From NCBI GenBank assembly GCA_019117025.1, contig DXAM01000008.1:1-50013 (forward strand): 50,013 bases of DNA. The letters run 5' to 3'. The DNA comes from Candidatus Microbacterium stercoravium (lineage in GTDB: Bacteria > Actinomycetota > Actinomycetes > Actinomycetales > Microbacteriaceae). Positions 28,930-38,383 of the stretch are shown here, piece after piece; the stretch's first letter is position 1, and each line of letters starts with the position of its first letter. The notes beneath the pieces were generated by a model, which made no database searches, had not been told where the DNA came from, and saw only the letters and a program-made list of their open reading frames with translations. The position numbers were made by a program, and so were the translations under genes.

Positions 28930-30072
28930 ATGGGCAGCGGATCGAACGTCGAGGGCGTGCGCCGGGCGAACCTCGGCGCGATCCTGCGCCTCGTGCACCA
29001 CCGCGGTCCGCTCTCGCGCGCCGCGCTGACGCAGGAGACGGGGCTCAACCGCTCGACGATCGGCGGCCTTGTCATGCGGCTCGCCGAGCACGGCCTCGTG
29101 TCGGAGCAGGAACCCGACCCGACCCGCCGCGTCGGCCGCCCGTCGCCGACCGTCGTGCCGGCCGACGGCGTGGTCGCCGTCGCGGTCAACCCCGAGGTCG
29201 ACGCGCTCGAGATCGGCGCCGTCGGCTTCGGCGGCGCCGTGCGCGCGCGGGTGCGCCAGGAGACCGATCACGTGCTCTCGCCCGAGGAAGTGGCGGAGCG
29301 CGTCGCCGCCGTGATGGCGCAGTGGGGCTCGGGGCCGCTGCGCGGGGCCCGGATCCTCGGCGTGGGCGTCGCGGTTCCGGGGCTCGTGCGGGCCGCCGAC
29401 GGCATCGTGCGCAACGCGCCGCACCTCGGATGGCGCGACGTCGACATCGCCGCGCTCGTGACCGCGGCGACGGGGATGCGCGCCGCGGCCGGAAACGACG
29501 CCTCGCTCGGCGCGATCGCCGAGTGGCTGTTCGGTGCGGCGCAGAACCATGACGACGTGATCTACCTCAACGGCGGCCCGAGCGGCATCGGCGGCGGAGT
29601 GATCCTCGGCGGCCGCAGCGTGTCGGGCACGGGCGGATACGCCGGCGAATGGGGCCAGAACCGGCCGAGCCTCGACGACGAGGCCGACCGGCGCGTGCCG
29701 GGCGGCGTGCTCGAAGACGAGGTCAACCGCAGGCGGCTCTTCGACGCGCTCGGCGCGCACGACGATGCCTCCCTCGCGGCCGCCCTCGAACGGCCGGAGC
29801 CCGGCGAGGCCGCGCGCCAGCGCCGCATCCTCGCCGCCACCCTCGCGAACGCCGCCAACGCGCTCGACCCGTCGGCGGTCGTGCTCGGCGGCTTCCTCGC
29901 GGCCCTGCGCGGCGCGGATCCCGTCTCGTTCGACGACTCCGTGCGGGCGCAGATGCTCGCCGCTCCGGCCGAGGACCTCGAGATCTCGGCGGCGGCGCTC
30001 GGCGCCGACCGTCTGCTGATCGGAGCCGCCGAGCTCGTCTTCGAGACGCTGATGGCCGACCCGGTCGCCTAG
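28930..30072 (+). CDS. ROK-family transcriptional regulator lacking the zinc motif
   Basis: This 380-residue protein has an N-terminal winged HTH (LSRAALTQETGLNRSTIGGL, about 24-43) and a C-terminal ROK domain with GVGVAVPGLV, NAPHLGWRD, GNDASLGA and GPSGIGGGVILGG. The place of the GExGH and CxCGxxGCxE motifs is taken by GEWGQNRPSLDDE, so the zinc ligands are all missing. A kinase function is unlikely; sugar-responsive regulation by an altered site is more plausible. It follows the GH3 operon on the same strand but 104 bases away with repeats in between, so it may have its own promoter. RBS AAGGGGA precedes the ATG. Targets are unknown; the GH3/importer operon and the xyloglucan operon are candidates. 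Confidence 0.88.
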   Translation: MGSGSNVEGVRRANLGAILRLVHHRGPLSRAALTQETGLNRSTIGGLVMRLAEHGLVSEQEPDPTRRVGRPSPTVVPADGVVAVAVNPEVDALEIGAVGFGGAVRARVRQETDHVLSPEEVAERVAAVMAQWGSGPLRGARILGVGVAVPGLVRAADGIVRNAPHLGWRDVDIAALVTAATGMRAAAGNDASLGAIAEWLFGAAQNHDDVIYLNGGPSGIGGGVILGGRSVSGTGGYAGEWGQNRPSLDDEADRRVPGGVLEDEVNRRRLFDALGAHDDASLAAALERPEPGEAARQRRILAATLANAANALDPSAVVLGGFLAALRGADPVSFDDSVRAQMLAAPAEDLEISAAALGADRLLIGAAELVFETLMADPVA

Positions 30073-30078
30073 CGACCG
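30062..30078. terminator. Hairpin over the convergent stops of ROK and flavoprotein genes
   Basis: CGGTCGC (30062-30068), CTA loop, GCGACCG (30072-30078) form a perfect 7-bp stem that includes the ROK stop codon. The convergent flavoprotein gene ends at 30080. Position suggests a bidirectional terminator, without T-runs. Confidence 0.4.
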
Positions 30079-30079
30079 A

Positions 30080-31312
30080 CTACTTCGATGCGCCGATCGC
30101 CCAGACCCGCGGCAGGTCGGCGCCGTTGACGACGAGGTCGCCGATCAGGCGGGCCTTGAACACGCGCGGGTTGTGGTTGCCCGCCGTGCGCGCGTTGCGC
30201 CAATGGCGGTCGAGGCCCTTCTTCACGCTCGTGCCCGAGGCCGCGAGCGCGTCGAACGCGTGGCTGATCGCATCGACCGCGAGGGGCGTGAGGGCGACCT
30301 GCGCCTGCGCCGAGGCGAGCTCGGCACGGTCGTTGGCGGCCTCGTCCTCGTCTTCGGTGATCTCGCCGCCGCGCAGCGCGAGGGCCGACTCGTACGCCTC
30401 CTGCAGCGCGTCCGACACGCGCTGCACGGCCGCGGCGGCCACGAACGCCGCCGAAGAGACCTCGCCGATCACCTGCAGCAGCTGCGGATCCTCGGCGGCG
30501 ACGTTCGCGGCCGCGTGGCTGAAGGTGCGGGTGCGGTTCTTCACCTCGCGCCCGAAGTCGGCCTCGGCGGCGCGCACCGAGCCCGCGAGCACGGCCAGCA
30601 GCACCTGCTGGTAGAAGGCGGTCTGGTATTTGAAGCGGGTGTCGAAGTCGATGAGGTTCTCCTCGTCGACGACCGCGTCGGTGAAGGTCGACGTGCCGGT
30701 GCCCGTCGTGCGCTGGCCGAAGCCGTCCCAGTCGTCCGCGAGCGCGACGCCGTCCTGATGACGTCTCACCGCTGCGATCACGCGCTTTCCGGTGTCGGTG
30801 CGCTCGGCGTAGGTGTCGAGCCAATCGGCGAAGACCGAACCGGTCGAGTAGTACTTGGTGCCGTTGATGCGGAACCCGCCCCGGCCGTCGGGCGCGACCT
30901 TCGTGATCACGTCGCCGACCTTCACGGTGCCGACCTCGGTCCACGAGTTTCCGACGAGCTCGCCCTCGACGAATCGCGTGAGCCACGCGTCGCGGCCGGC
31001 TCCCGGCTCGGCGACGAGCCTGTCCTCGACGAAGGCAAAGTGCGCGCGCAGCGCCTGAGCGATGTTCGAGTCGGCGGCCGCGAGGTCGACGAACAGCTCG
31101 AACAGCTCGGGCAGCGTCGCTCCCGCACCCCCGTGCGACTCGGGCACCCGCACGGCGCCGAAGCCGTCGCGCGCCAGCGCCGCGATCTCGTCGTACGGCA
31201 GCGCGCCGGTTCGGTCGCGCTCGACGGCGCCGGCCGCGATCCGTTCGAAGTGGGGGCGGAACCTCGCGCGCAGCGCGGCGAGACGATTCGGGGTGGCGAC
31301 GGTCGCGGTCAT
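30080..31312 (-). CDS. Acyl-CoA dehydrogenase-fold flavoprotein of the SfnB/DszC type
   Basis: This 410-residue protein has the acyl-CoA dehydrogenase fold. An N-terminal helical part ends in GFGAVRVPESHGGAGATLPE, a middle beta part carries NSWTEVG and INGTKYYSTGSVFADW, and the C-terminal HWRNARTAGNHNPRVFKARL replaces the catalytic region of true dehydrogenases. This last motif is shared with DszC-like flavin-dependent monooxygenases and the SfnB sulfur-acquisition family, so oxygenation of an organosulfur compound is more likely than fatty-acid oxidation. The start at 31312 follows GGAGGGA by six bases. It lies 123 bases downstream of the serine-hydrolase gene on the same strand, and may be a separate unit. 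metY and the TauE-like exporter elsewhere in the window also hint at sulfur metabolism, but no direct link is shown. Confidence 0.83.
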   Translation of the reverse strand: MTATVATPNRLAALRARFRPHFERIAAGAVERDRTGALPYDEIAALARDGFGAVRVPESHGGAGATLPELFELFVDLAAADSNIAQALRAHFAFVEDRLVAEPGAGRDAWLTRFVEGELVGNSWTEVGTVKVGDVITKVAPDGRGGFRINGTKYYSTGSVFADWLDTYAERTDTGKRVIAAVRRHQDGVALADDWDGFGQRTTGTGTSTFTDAVVDEENLIDFDTRFKYQTAFYQQVLLAVLAGSVRAAEADFGREVKNRTRTFSHAAANVAAEDPQLLQVIGEVSSAAFVAAAAVQRVSDALQEAYESALALRGGEITEDEDEAANDRAELASAQAQVALTPLAVDAISHAFDALAASGTSVKKGLDRHWRNARTAGNHNPRVFKARLIGDLVVNGADLPRVWAIGASK

Positions 31313-31367
31313 GCGGGATCCCTCCGGGTCGGGTGCGGAATGGGACGAGTCAAGCACCGGCGCACGC

Positions 31368-31387
31368 GACGGGGAACCCGGCCCGTC
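31368..31387 (-). terminator. Possible terminator hairpin of the serine-hydrolase operon
   Basis: GACGGG (31368-31373) and CCCGTC (31382-31387) form a 6-bp stem with an 8-base loop, about 50 bases beyond the stop of the serine-hydrolase gene on the minus strand. The 123-base gap (31313-31435) holds this hairpin, a TTGACT (minus strand) and the ribosome-binding site of the flavoprotein gene. Confidence 0.3.
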
Positions 31388-31435
31388 ATGGGACGGAACG
31401 CGGGGTAATACACCGTCGCAATCGGGGCCCGCGCC

Positions 31436-32407
31436 TCACACCCGCGCGACGACCGCGTTGTCGAGCTGATCGGTATCGATGTCCTCGCGGCCCGTCTTCG
31501 CCGTGAGCAGCACCCAGGCCGCGCCGTGATCGGGGTGCACGTAGAACTCGGTGCCGGCCCAGCCGCCGTGCCCGAACCCATCGACCGAGATGAGGCCCGG
31601 ACCGCGGCTGCGCAGGTTCGCCGTGAATCCCCAGTCCTGCCCGCGTGCGGCAGGATAGGGATCCATCCGCGCCATTCCGGTCGTCGTCGGACGGCGCAGC
31701 AGGTCGAGGCCCGCGGGCGTGAGCACGCCGGCGGTGCCGTCGCGGTGCGTGCGCAGCAGGTCGGATCCGAGGCGCAGCAGGTCCTCCGCGCGGGCGAACA
31801 GCCCGGCGCCGGCCGCGCGCGTGGCGACGAACCGGTCCCAGTCGAGATCGGAATCCTCGATGCCGTCGACCGGCACGTACTCCTGCGGATCCAGCGTGAT
31901 ACCCGTCGCGCCGATCGACGCGCCCCACTCGGCGACGCCGGCATCCCACGTCCGGCCGGTCGCGTGCTCGTAGAGGGCGGCGATGCCCTCGTAGGCGAGC
32001 GTCGAGTAGCGCGACGCGGATCCGGCGGGGAAGTCCCGCCCGCGCGTGAGCAGTTCGGTGCGCAGCGGCACCGCCGTGTCGAGCGCGGGCTCCGTGATGC
32101 CCGACGAGTGGCTGCCGAGGTGCCACAGGCGCACGACATCGTCGCGGCCCCGCCCGAACTCGGGCAGCGCATCGGTCAGCGGCGTCTGGGGCGTGAGGAG
32201 GCCGCGCTCGATCGCTCGCGTCGCGGTGATGCCCGTGAGGATCTTCGTGATCGAGAACAGGGGATAGGTCGCGTCCGCGGCGACCGGGCCGAACGCCTCG
32301 AGGGCGCGGATCCCGTCGGCATCGGCCACGCCGAGCACGGCGTGCGGCAGGCGGCCGTCGTCGACGTGGCGCTTCGCCCAATCGAAGGCGGCGGTGAACT
32401 CGGTCAT
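31436..32407 (-). CDS. Beta-lactamase-fold serine hydrolase
   Basis: This 323-residue protein belongs to the class C beta-lactamase/esterase fold (COG1680-like). It has SITK (S52, K55) as the Ser-x-x-Lys pair, Y134 in RYSTLAYEG, and HGG (280-282) in place of the KTG triad. No signal peptide is seen, which speaks against an antibiotic-degrading or cell-wall role and for a cytoplasmic esterase or amidase. The family is functionally diverse. It is the fifth gene of the minus-strand operon that starts at 36788; its start lies 10 bases after the enolase-superfamily stop, behind AGGAGA. A second, unrelated-length member of the same fold ends the opposite-strand operon at 42655. Confidence 0.87.
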   Translation of the reverse strand: MTEFTAAFDWAKRHVDDGRLPHAVLGVADADGIRALEAFGPVAADATYPLFSITKILTGITATRAIERGLLTPQTPLTDALPEFGRGRDDVVRLWHLGSHSSGITEPALDTAVPLRTELLTRGRDFPAGSASRYSTLAYEGIAALYEHATGRTWDAGVAEWGASIGATGITLDPQEYVPVDGIEDSDLDWDRFVATRAAGAGLFARAEDLLRLGSDLLRTHRDGTAGVLTPAGLDLLRRPTTTGMARMDPYPAARGQDWGFTANLRSRGPGLISVDGFGHGGWAGTEFYVHPDHGAAWVLLTAKTGREDIDTDQLDNAVVARV

Positions 32408-32417
32408 CTGTTCTCCT

Positions 32418-33479
32418 CTATGAAAATCGCATCCCGAGGCCGACCTGCGGCCCGCCCGTCGCCACGCCGTCGGAGATCACGAGGCCCGTCGGCGCCTCGA
32501 GTGCGCCGAGCTCGGCGAAGCCCGCCTCCTCGACGTCTTCGACCCACGTCTTCTCGGGAAGAGTGTAGGCGAGCTGCGCCGACAGCTCGGGCAGCAGGTG
32601 CGGCGCGAGGCCCACGCCGCGTTCGGACGCGAGGGCCGCGATCTCGAGGAACGGCGTGATCCCGCCCACGCGCACGATGTTCGGCTGGATCACGTCGACC
32701 GCTCCCGCATCGATCGCGTCGCGGAACTGGTGGATGGTGTGCCGGTTCTCGCCCAGGGCGATCGGCACGTCGATCCGCCGGCGCAGCTCGGCGTGGGCCG
32801 CGATGTCATCGGCGCGCAGCGGCTCCTCGATCCACGCCGGTGAGAACGCCGCGAGGCGCTCCATGGCCGATGTCGCGGCATCGAGGCTCCAGCGCTGGTT
32901 CGCGTCGATCATGAGCGTGCGGTCGGGTCCGAGCACCTCGCGCACCGCGGCGACGCGTTCGACGTCGCGGGCGAGGTCGGGACTGCCGACCTTGAACTTC
33001 ACGGCCGAGAACCCGGCGGCGACCCAGCGGCGGGCCTGCGCGACGAGGTCGTCGAGCGTGTAGTGCAGGTTCACGCCGCTGCCGTAGGCGGGCAGCGCGT
33101 CGTGCCGGCGGCCGATGAGGTCAGTGACGCTCTGGTCGCGGCGGTGCGCTCGCAGATCCCACAGGGCGAGATCGAGCCCCGCGAGCGCGATCGTCGTGAG
33201 GCCCCCGCCGCCGGCCTCGTGCAGGTGCGCCCACGCGTCGTGCCAGATCGACGGATCGGCGGGCCGGCCGACGGCGAAGGCGGAGATGTCGTGCGTGAGG
33301 AGCGCGTGCACGGCGTGCGCGCCGATCGAGGGGGTCCAGGAGAACCCGCGGCCGGTCGCGCCGTCGGACGCGGTGATGACGACCTCGATCACGCGGATCT
33401 CGGTCACCTCGGGTCCCCACGGGCGCGACAGCGGGATCTCGATGAGGCGGGCCTCGAGCGCGGCGATCGTCGCGGTCAC
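32418..33479 (-). CDS. Enolase-superfamily protein, mandelate racemase/sugar-acid dehydratase group
   Basis: This 353-residue protein has the capping domain followed by a (beta/alpha)7-beta barrel. It keeps the KxK motif (K161, K163 in AVKFKVG), metal ligands D192 (IDANQ), E218 (IEEP) and E244 (GENR), and the C-terminal H294 (LAPHLLP). The Asp that normally pairs with this His, in a QPD motif, is Asn here (QPN, N267). Family members abstract a proton next to a carboxylate, as racemases or as dehydratases of sugar acids such as galactonate, fuconate or rhamnonate. Start GTG 33479 overlaps the SDR stop by four bases. Context suggests a dehydratase acting on a sugar acid formed by the neighbouring oxidoreductases; the substrate is not known. 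Confidence 0.88.
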   Translation of the reverse strand: MTATIAALEARLIEIPLSRPWGPEVTEIRVIEVVITASDGATGRGFSWTPSIGAHAVHALLTHDISAFAVGRPADPSIWHDAWAHLHEAGGGGLTTIALAGLDLALWDLRAHRRDQSVTDLIGRRHDALPAYGSGVNLHYTLDDLVAQARRWVAAGFSAVKFKVGSPDLARDVERVAAVREVLGPDRTLMIDANQRWSLDAATSAMERLAAFSPAWIEEPLRADDIAAHAELRRRIDVPIALGENRHTIHQFRDAIDAGAVDVIQPNIVRVGGITPFLEIAALASERGVGLAPHLLPELSAQLAYTLPEKTWVEDVEEAGFAELGALEAPTGLVISDGVATGGPQVGLGMRFS

Positions 33480-34374
33480 GCCGACGCTCCCGTGCGCACC
33501 AGCGTGTCGCGCCACAGGCGCTGCGCGCGCCAGCCGAGCAGCTGCTCCGCCCGGTCGCTCGAGAACATCGACTGCGTCCCCGTCAGCTGATCGGCGGCGT
33601 GCGCGGCGCTCGGCAGGTGCGCTCGCACCCCGTCGGCCGTGTCGCCGTCGTACAGCGCATCGGGGGCGCCCACGAAGAACGTCGATCCGTTCGGCACGTC
33701 GTCCGCCCCGCGGATCCACGCGGCGACGAACTCGCCCGCGTCGCGCGCGTCGACGTAGTTGAACAGCGCGACGGCCGAGAGCGACGGATCCGCGATGCGC
33801 TCTTCGAGCGTGTGGCCCATCTGCGTCGCGACGCCCTCCCACTCCTCCGGCGCGATCACGAAGCAGGGGCGGAACGCGCCGAACCGCATGCGCGCCCCGT
33901 GCTGGCGCACTGCCATCTGCACGATCTGCTCCATCGCGACCTTCGACGCCCCGTAGCCGTTCCACGGCGCCGTCGGGTGCTCCTCATCGAGCGGCAGGTA
34001 CGCGGGCGTCCAGCCGCTGGGGGATCCGTACCCCATCACGGTCGGGCTCGACGCGAGCAGCATCTTCCGGGCGCCCGATTCGAGCGACGCCTGCAGCACC
34101 GACCAGACGAGCTGCGTGTTGATGCGGAACATGTCGGGGTCGGGCACCGACCCCGGGATCGCGATCGCCGCAAGGTGCACGACGGCGTCGGGGCGGGCCT
34201 CGGCGAAGGCCTCGAGCGTCGCCCGCTGATCGAGCAGATCGACCGCGACCTGGCGAGCGGGCAGCTGCTCGGCGCGCCCCTGGTCGAACGACGTGACCTC
34301 GTGGCCCGCGTCCGCCAGCGCGGTGACGACGCTGCGCCCGAGCCGGCCGGCGCCGCCCGTGACGACGACGCGGC

Positions 34375-34378
<4 letters not shown>
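33476..34378 (-). CDS. Extended SDR NAD-dependent epimerase/dehydrogenase
   Basis: This 300-residue protein has the Rossmann motif TGGAGRLG (7-14) and the catalytic YxxxK (Y142, K146 in GYGASKVAME), preceded by LLASSPTVMGYG. These define the extended short-chain dehydrogenase family (UDP-sugar epimerases, uronate dehydrogenases and relatives). No nucleotide-sugar-specific motif can be pinned down, and the neighbouring sugar-acid dehydratase-like gene makes a sugar or uronate dehydrogenase plausible. It overlaps both the oxidoreductase upstream (34375-34378) and the enolase-superfamily gene downstream by four bases, so all three are made together. Confidence 0.88.
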
Positions 34379-35718
<1,340 letters not shown>

Positions 35719-35732
35719 GTTCACTCCTGGGG

Positions 35733-36788
35733 TCAGTGGTGGGCGAGGGGCAGCGGGCGTTCGAGCCCGCGCACGGTGGTGGACGGCCAATCGGGGTCGT
35801 GCGTGAGCAGTTCGATCCCCGCGGATGTTGCGAGCACGGTGTCTTCGAGCTTGGCGCCGGGAACCCACGGGTTCCACGCGAAGGCCTGTGCCTCCGCGAC
35901 GCGGCCGCCGATGCCGGGGAAGGCCTTGGGGTCGCGGCCCGCGTATCCGGTCGCGCCGCCCTGGTGATGCCGCGTCCACGCGTCGTCGCCGAACCCGTGG
36001 CGCGCGTAGGCGCGGGGGATCTCGGCGAACAGGCCGTCGAGATCCGCTCCGGGGCGCGTGGCGGCGAGCACGTCGGCTTCGACCGCGCGCAGGCGGGCCT
36101 CGACGTCGTTCGGCTCGCCGGTCGGCGCGAACTCGACCCAGCGCGTCATGCTCGCGTGGAGACCGTGGCGCACCATGGTGACGACGGCCATCGCCCGACG
36201 CCCGAGCGTCGCGTCGGTGGGGATCGGGTGCTGCACGGATCCGCGCTGCTCACCCGCGGCGAGCAGCACGGCCGGCTCGGCGCCGATCTCGTACGCCGCG
36301 CGCGCGAGGCGCCCCGCGAGGTCGCGCTCCGTCCAGGAGGGGCGGGCATCTTGGAGCACCCGGCTGACGGCGCGGGCCGTGTCGGCGCCGAGCGCGCGAT
36401 AGCGCTCGGTCTCGACGGGCAGGAGCGCGGCGCGCGCAGCGCGCAGCTCGGGTGCGAGGTCGGTCTCGTGCAGCGCGTCGACCGGGGCGGCGGCGAGCGA
36501 TCCGTGCCAGGGGATGGTGCGCCACTCGACACCGGCGATCTCCTCGGCGTCGAGGCGCTCGACCTCGTTCGCGAGCGCGGTCACGATGACGCGGCGCCCG
36601 CGCGTCACGGTTGCGGAGAAGACGGCGGCGCCGCCGAGCGGAACGGCCGGGCGCGGGCCGTCGAGCAGCCAGGCGAGCGCGGCGGTCGACGTGAGGTGCA
36701 CGGCCGGCGCGTCGCGGGCGACCAGCAGCTCGTGGATGCGGGCGAGCTTCTGCTCGCGATCGCTGGTCGCGTCATTGCGATGGGACAT
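35733..36788 (-). CDS. M24 (creatinase/Xaa-Pro peptidase)-fold protein with a degenerate metal site
   Basis: This 351-residue protein has the two-part layout of aminopeptidase P-like M24 proteins: a creatinase N-domain (about 10-125) and a pita-bread domain (about 130-340). The usual DxG...D pair is replaced by VVTMVRHGLHASMTRW (202-217), and the first metal Glu (VEPG-type motif) by FAWNPW (303-308). The His of HHQGG (274-278) and the Glu of LEDT (314-317) remain. With three of five ligands gone it is unlikely to be an ordinary dinuclear peptidase; creatinase, which needs no metal, shows that the fold can do other hydrolysis. Start ATG 36788 is the first gene of the minus arm; upstream codons of the frame fall in the shared promoter. 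Confidence 0.82.
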   Translation of the reverse strand: MSHRNDATSDREQKLARIHELLVARDAPAVHLTSTAALAWLLDGPRPAVPLGGAAVFSATVTRGRRVIVTALANEVERLDAEEIAGVEWRTIPWHGSLAAAPVDALHETDLAPELRAARAALLPVETERYRALGADTARAVSRVLQDARPSWTERDLAGRLARAAYEIGAEPAVLLAAGEQRGSVQHPIPTDATLGRRAMAVVTMVRHGLHASMTRWVEFAPTGEPNDVEARLRAVEADVLAATRPGADLDGLFAEIPRAYARHGFGDDAWTRHHQGGATGYAGRDPKAFPGIGGRVAEAQAFAWNPWVPGAKLEDTVLATSAGIELLTHDPDWPSTTVRGLERPLPLAHH

Positions 36789-36834
36789 CGGGGCCTCGGA
36801 GAGCTCAAGGACATGGGGGCAGGACCACCCTAGC

Positions 36835-36858
36835 AGAAACCGGTTTCTCATGTAATCT
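36835..36858. promoter_or_regulatory. LacI-type operator and leaderless promoter of the divergon
   Basis: AGAAACCGGTTTCT (36835-36848) is a perfect 14-base palindrome with the central CG of LacI-family operators, placed in the 77-base gap between the divergent M24 and GH43 genes. TGTAATCT (36851-36858) contains an extended -10 (TAATCT at 36853-36858) that ends seven bases before the GH43 ATG at 36866, so the GH43 message is probably leaderless. On the other strand TAGGGT (rc of 36827-36832) is a weak -10 for the M24 arm. The LacI protein encoded at 38384-39388 is the likely ligand-responsive repressor of both arms. Confidence 0.66.
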
Positions 36859-36865
36859 GGCAGGT

Positions 36866-38380
36866 ATGTCCCCACTCGATGATGAGCCCCGGTACGTCAA
36901 TCCGATCATTGACGCTGACCTTCCCGACCCCGACGCCGTGCGCGTCGGCGACCGGTACGTGATGATCGCCTCGAGCTTCAACCGGGCCCCCGGCCTGCCC
37001 GTGTACGCCTCGGACGATCTCGTCAACTGGGAGCGCGTCGGCGATGCACTGCCGAACGGCACGCCGTCCGCGTGGTTCGAGCTGCCTCGCCACGGCAGTG
37101 GGGTGTGGGCGCCGTCGATCCGTCACCGGAACGGCATGTACATCATCGTGTACCCCGATCCCGACCAGGGCATCTTCGTCGTGACCGCACCCGACCCCGC
37201 GGGGCCGTGGTCCCCGCCGCGGCTGCTGCTCGGCGGCCTCGGACTCATCGACCCGTGCCCGCTGTGGGACGACGACGGCAGCGCCTACCTCGTGTTCGGC
37301 TGGGCGAAATCGCGTTCGGGCAGGAAGAACGTGCTCTCCGTCGTGCCGGTCGACGCCGACCTGCGGCAGACCACGGGCGCGGCCCGCGACGTCATCGACG
37401 GCGGCGACATCGACGGGTGGGGCACGATCGAGGGCCCGAAGTTCTACAAGCGCGACGGCTGGTACTACATCTTCGCGCCCGCCGGGGGCGTGGCCACGGG
37501 ATGGCAGGCCGTCTTCCGCTCGCGGAACGTGTTCGGGCCGTACGAGGAGCGCCGCGTGCTCGAGCAGGGGACCACGCCCGTCAACGGTCCGCATCAGGGC
37601 GCATGGGTGACCTCGGCCGACGGCCGCGACTGGTTCCTGCACTTCCAGGACCGCGGCCCGTTCGGGCGCGTGGTGCACCTGCAGCCCATGGCCTGGAACG
37701 ACGACGGCTGGCCCGTCATGGGGCAGGCGGTCGACGGCGGTCCGTGCGAACCGGTGCTCAGCTATCCGACGCCGCACGGCACCGCGCAGGGGCGCCGCAC
37801 GATCGCCCGCTCCGACGACTTCGCGAACGGCCTCCCGGGCCCGACGTGGACGTGGCAGGCGAAGCCCGCGGCCGACCGGCTCGTGCCCGGGGCCGACGGG
37901 CTGCACCTCCGCTCGGCCGACGATTCCGGCGACCTGCGCGCCCTGCCGAGCGTGATCGGGCAGCCGCTGCCGGGGATGGCCTCGAGCTCGCGCGTGCGCG
38001 TCGCGCTCGACGGCCCGCCCGGATCGCGCGCCGGCCTCGCTGTCCTCGGCCGCGACTATCTCTGGGCCGGCATCGTGCGCGGCGAGCAGGGCGACGAGGT
38101 GGTCGTCGCCGCACGCGCGGAGGACGACCTCGCCGAGCGCGTCGTCCTGCGCGCGGACGCCGGTGGGCGCGTCGAGGTCGCGCTGGCGTGCGCCGCCGAC
38201 GCGGCGCTCACTGCGATCGTCACGGTCGACGGGCGCGAGATGCGCGTGGATCCGTGTGCCGCTGCATCGAAGGGACGGTGGATCGGCGCGGAGATCGCCC
38301 TGTTCGCCGGAAACGGATTCGGCGACCCCGGGGCCGTGGCGCGGTTCCAGGACTTCCGGCTCGTTCTGGAAGAGGATTGA
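36866..38380 (+). CDS. GH43 family glycosidase (beta-xylosidase/alpha-L-arabinofuranosidase type)
   Basis: This 504-residue protein has the five-bladed beta-propeller of GH43 followed by a C-terminal beta-sandwich (about 305-500) as in two-domain beta-xylosidases. The catalytic set is visible: base D21 in DLPDPDAV, the pKa-modulating D129 in LIDPCPLW, and the acid E189 in IEGPKF. GVWAPSI and YIIVYPDPDQGI are typical. It lacks a signal peptide, so it trims imported arabino- or xylo-oligosaccharides, or another side-chain sugar. The ribosome-binding site is weak and the -10 is very near, so translation may start on a leaderless message. The lacI-type gene begins three bases after its stop. Confidence 0.92.
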   Translation: MSPLDDEPRYVNPIIDADLPDPDAVRVGDRYVMIASSFNRAPGLPVYASDDLVNWERVGDALPNGTPSAWFELPRHGSGVWAPSIRHRNGMYIIVYPDPDQGIFVVTAPDPAGPWSPPRLLLGGLGLIDPCPLWDDDGSAYLVFGWAKSRSGRKNVLSVVPVDADLRQTTGAARDVIDGGDIDGWGTIEGPKFYKRDGWYYIFAPAGGVATGWQAVFRSRNVFGPYEERRVLEQGTTPVNGPHQGAWVTSADGRDWFLHFQDRGPFGRVVHLQPMAWNDDGWPVMGQAVDGGPCEPVLSYPTPHGTAQGRRTIARSDDFANGLPGPTWTWQAKPAADRLVPGADGLHLRSADDSGDLRALPSVIGQPLPGMASSSRVRVALDGPPGSRAGLAVLGRDYLWAGIVRGEQGDEVVVAARAEDDLAERVVLRADAGGRVEVALACAADAALTAIVTVDGREMRVDPCAAASKGRWIGAEIALFAGNGFGDPGAVARFQDFRLVLEED

Positions 38381-38383
38381 CGC

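Noticed and set aside
30080..31312. Ordinary fatty-acid acyl-CoA dehydrogenase
   Set aside because: The C-terminal HWRNART region and the lack of the usual catalytic-Glu context fit SfnB/DszC-type flavoproteins better.
31436..32407. Antibiotic-resistance beta-lactamase
   Set aside because: No signal peptide, HGG instead of KTG, and a sugar-operon setting point to an esterase-like member of the fold.
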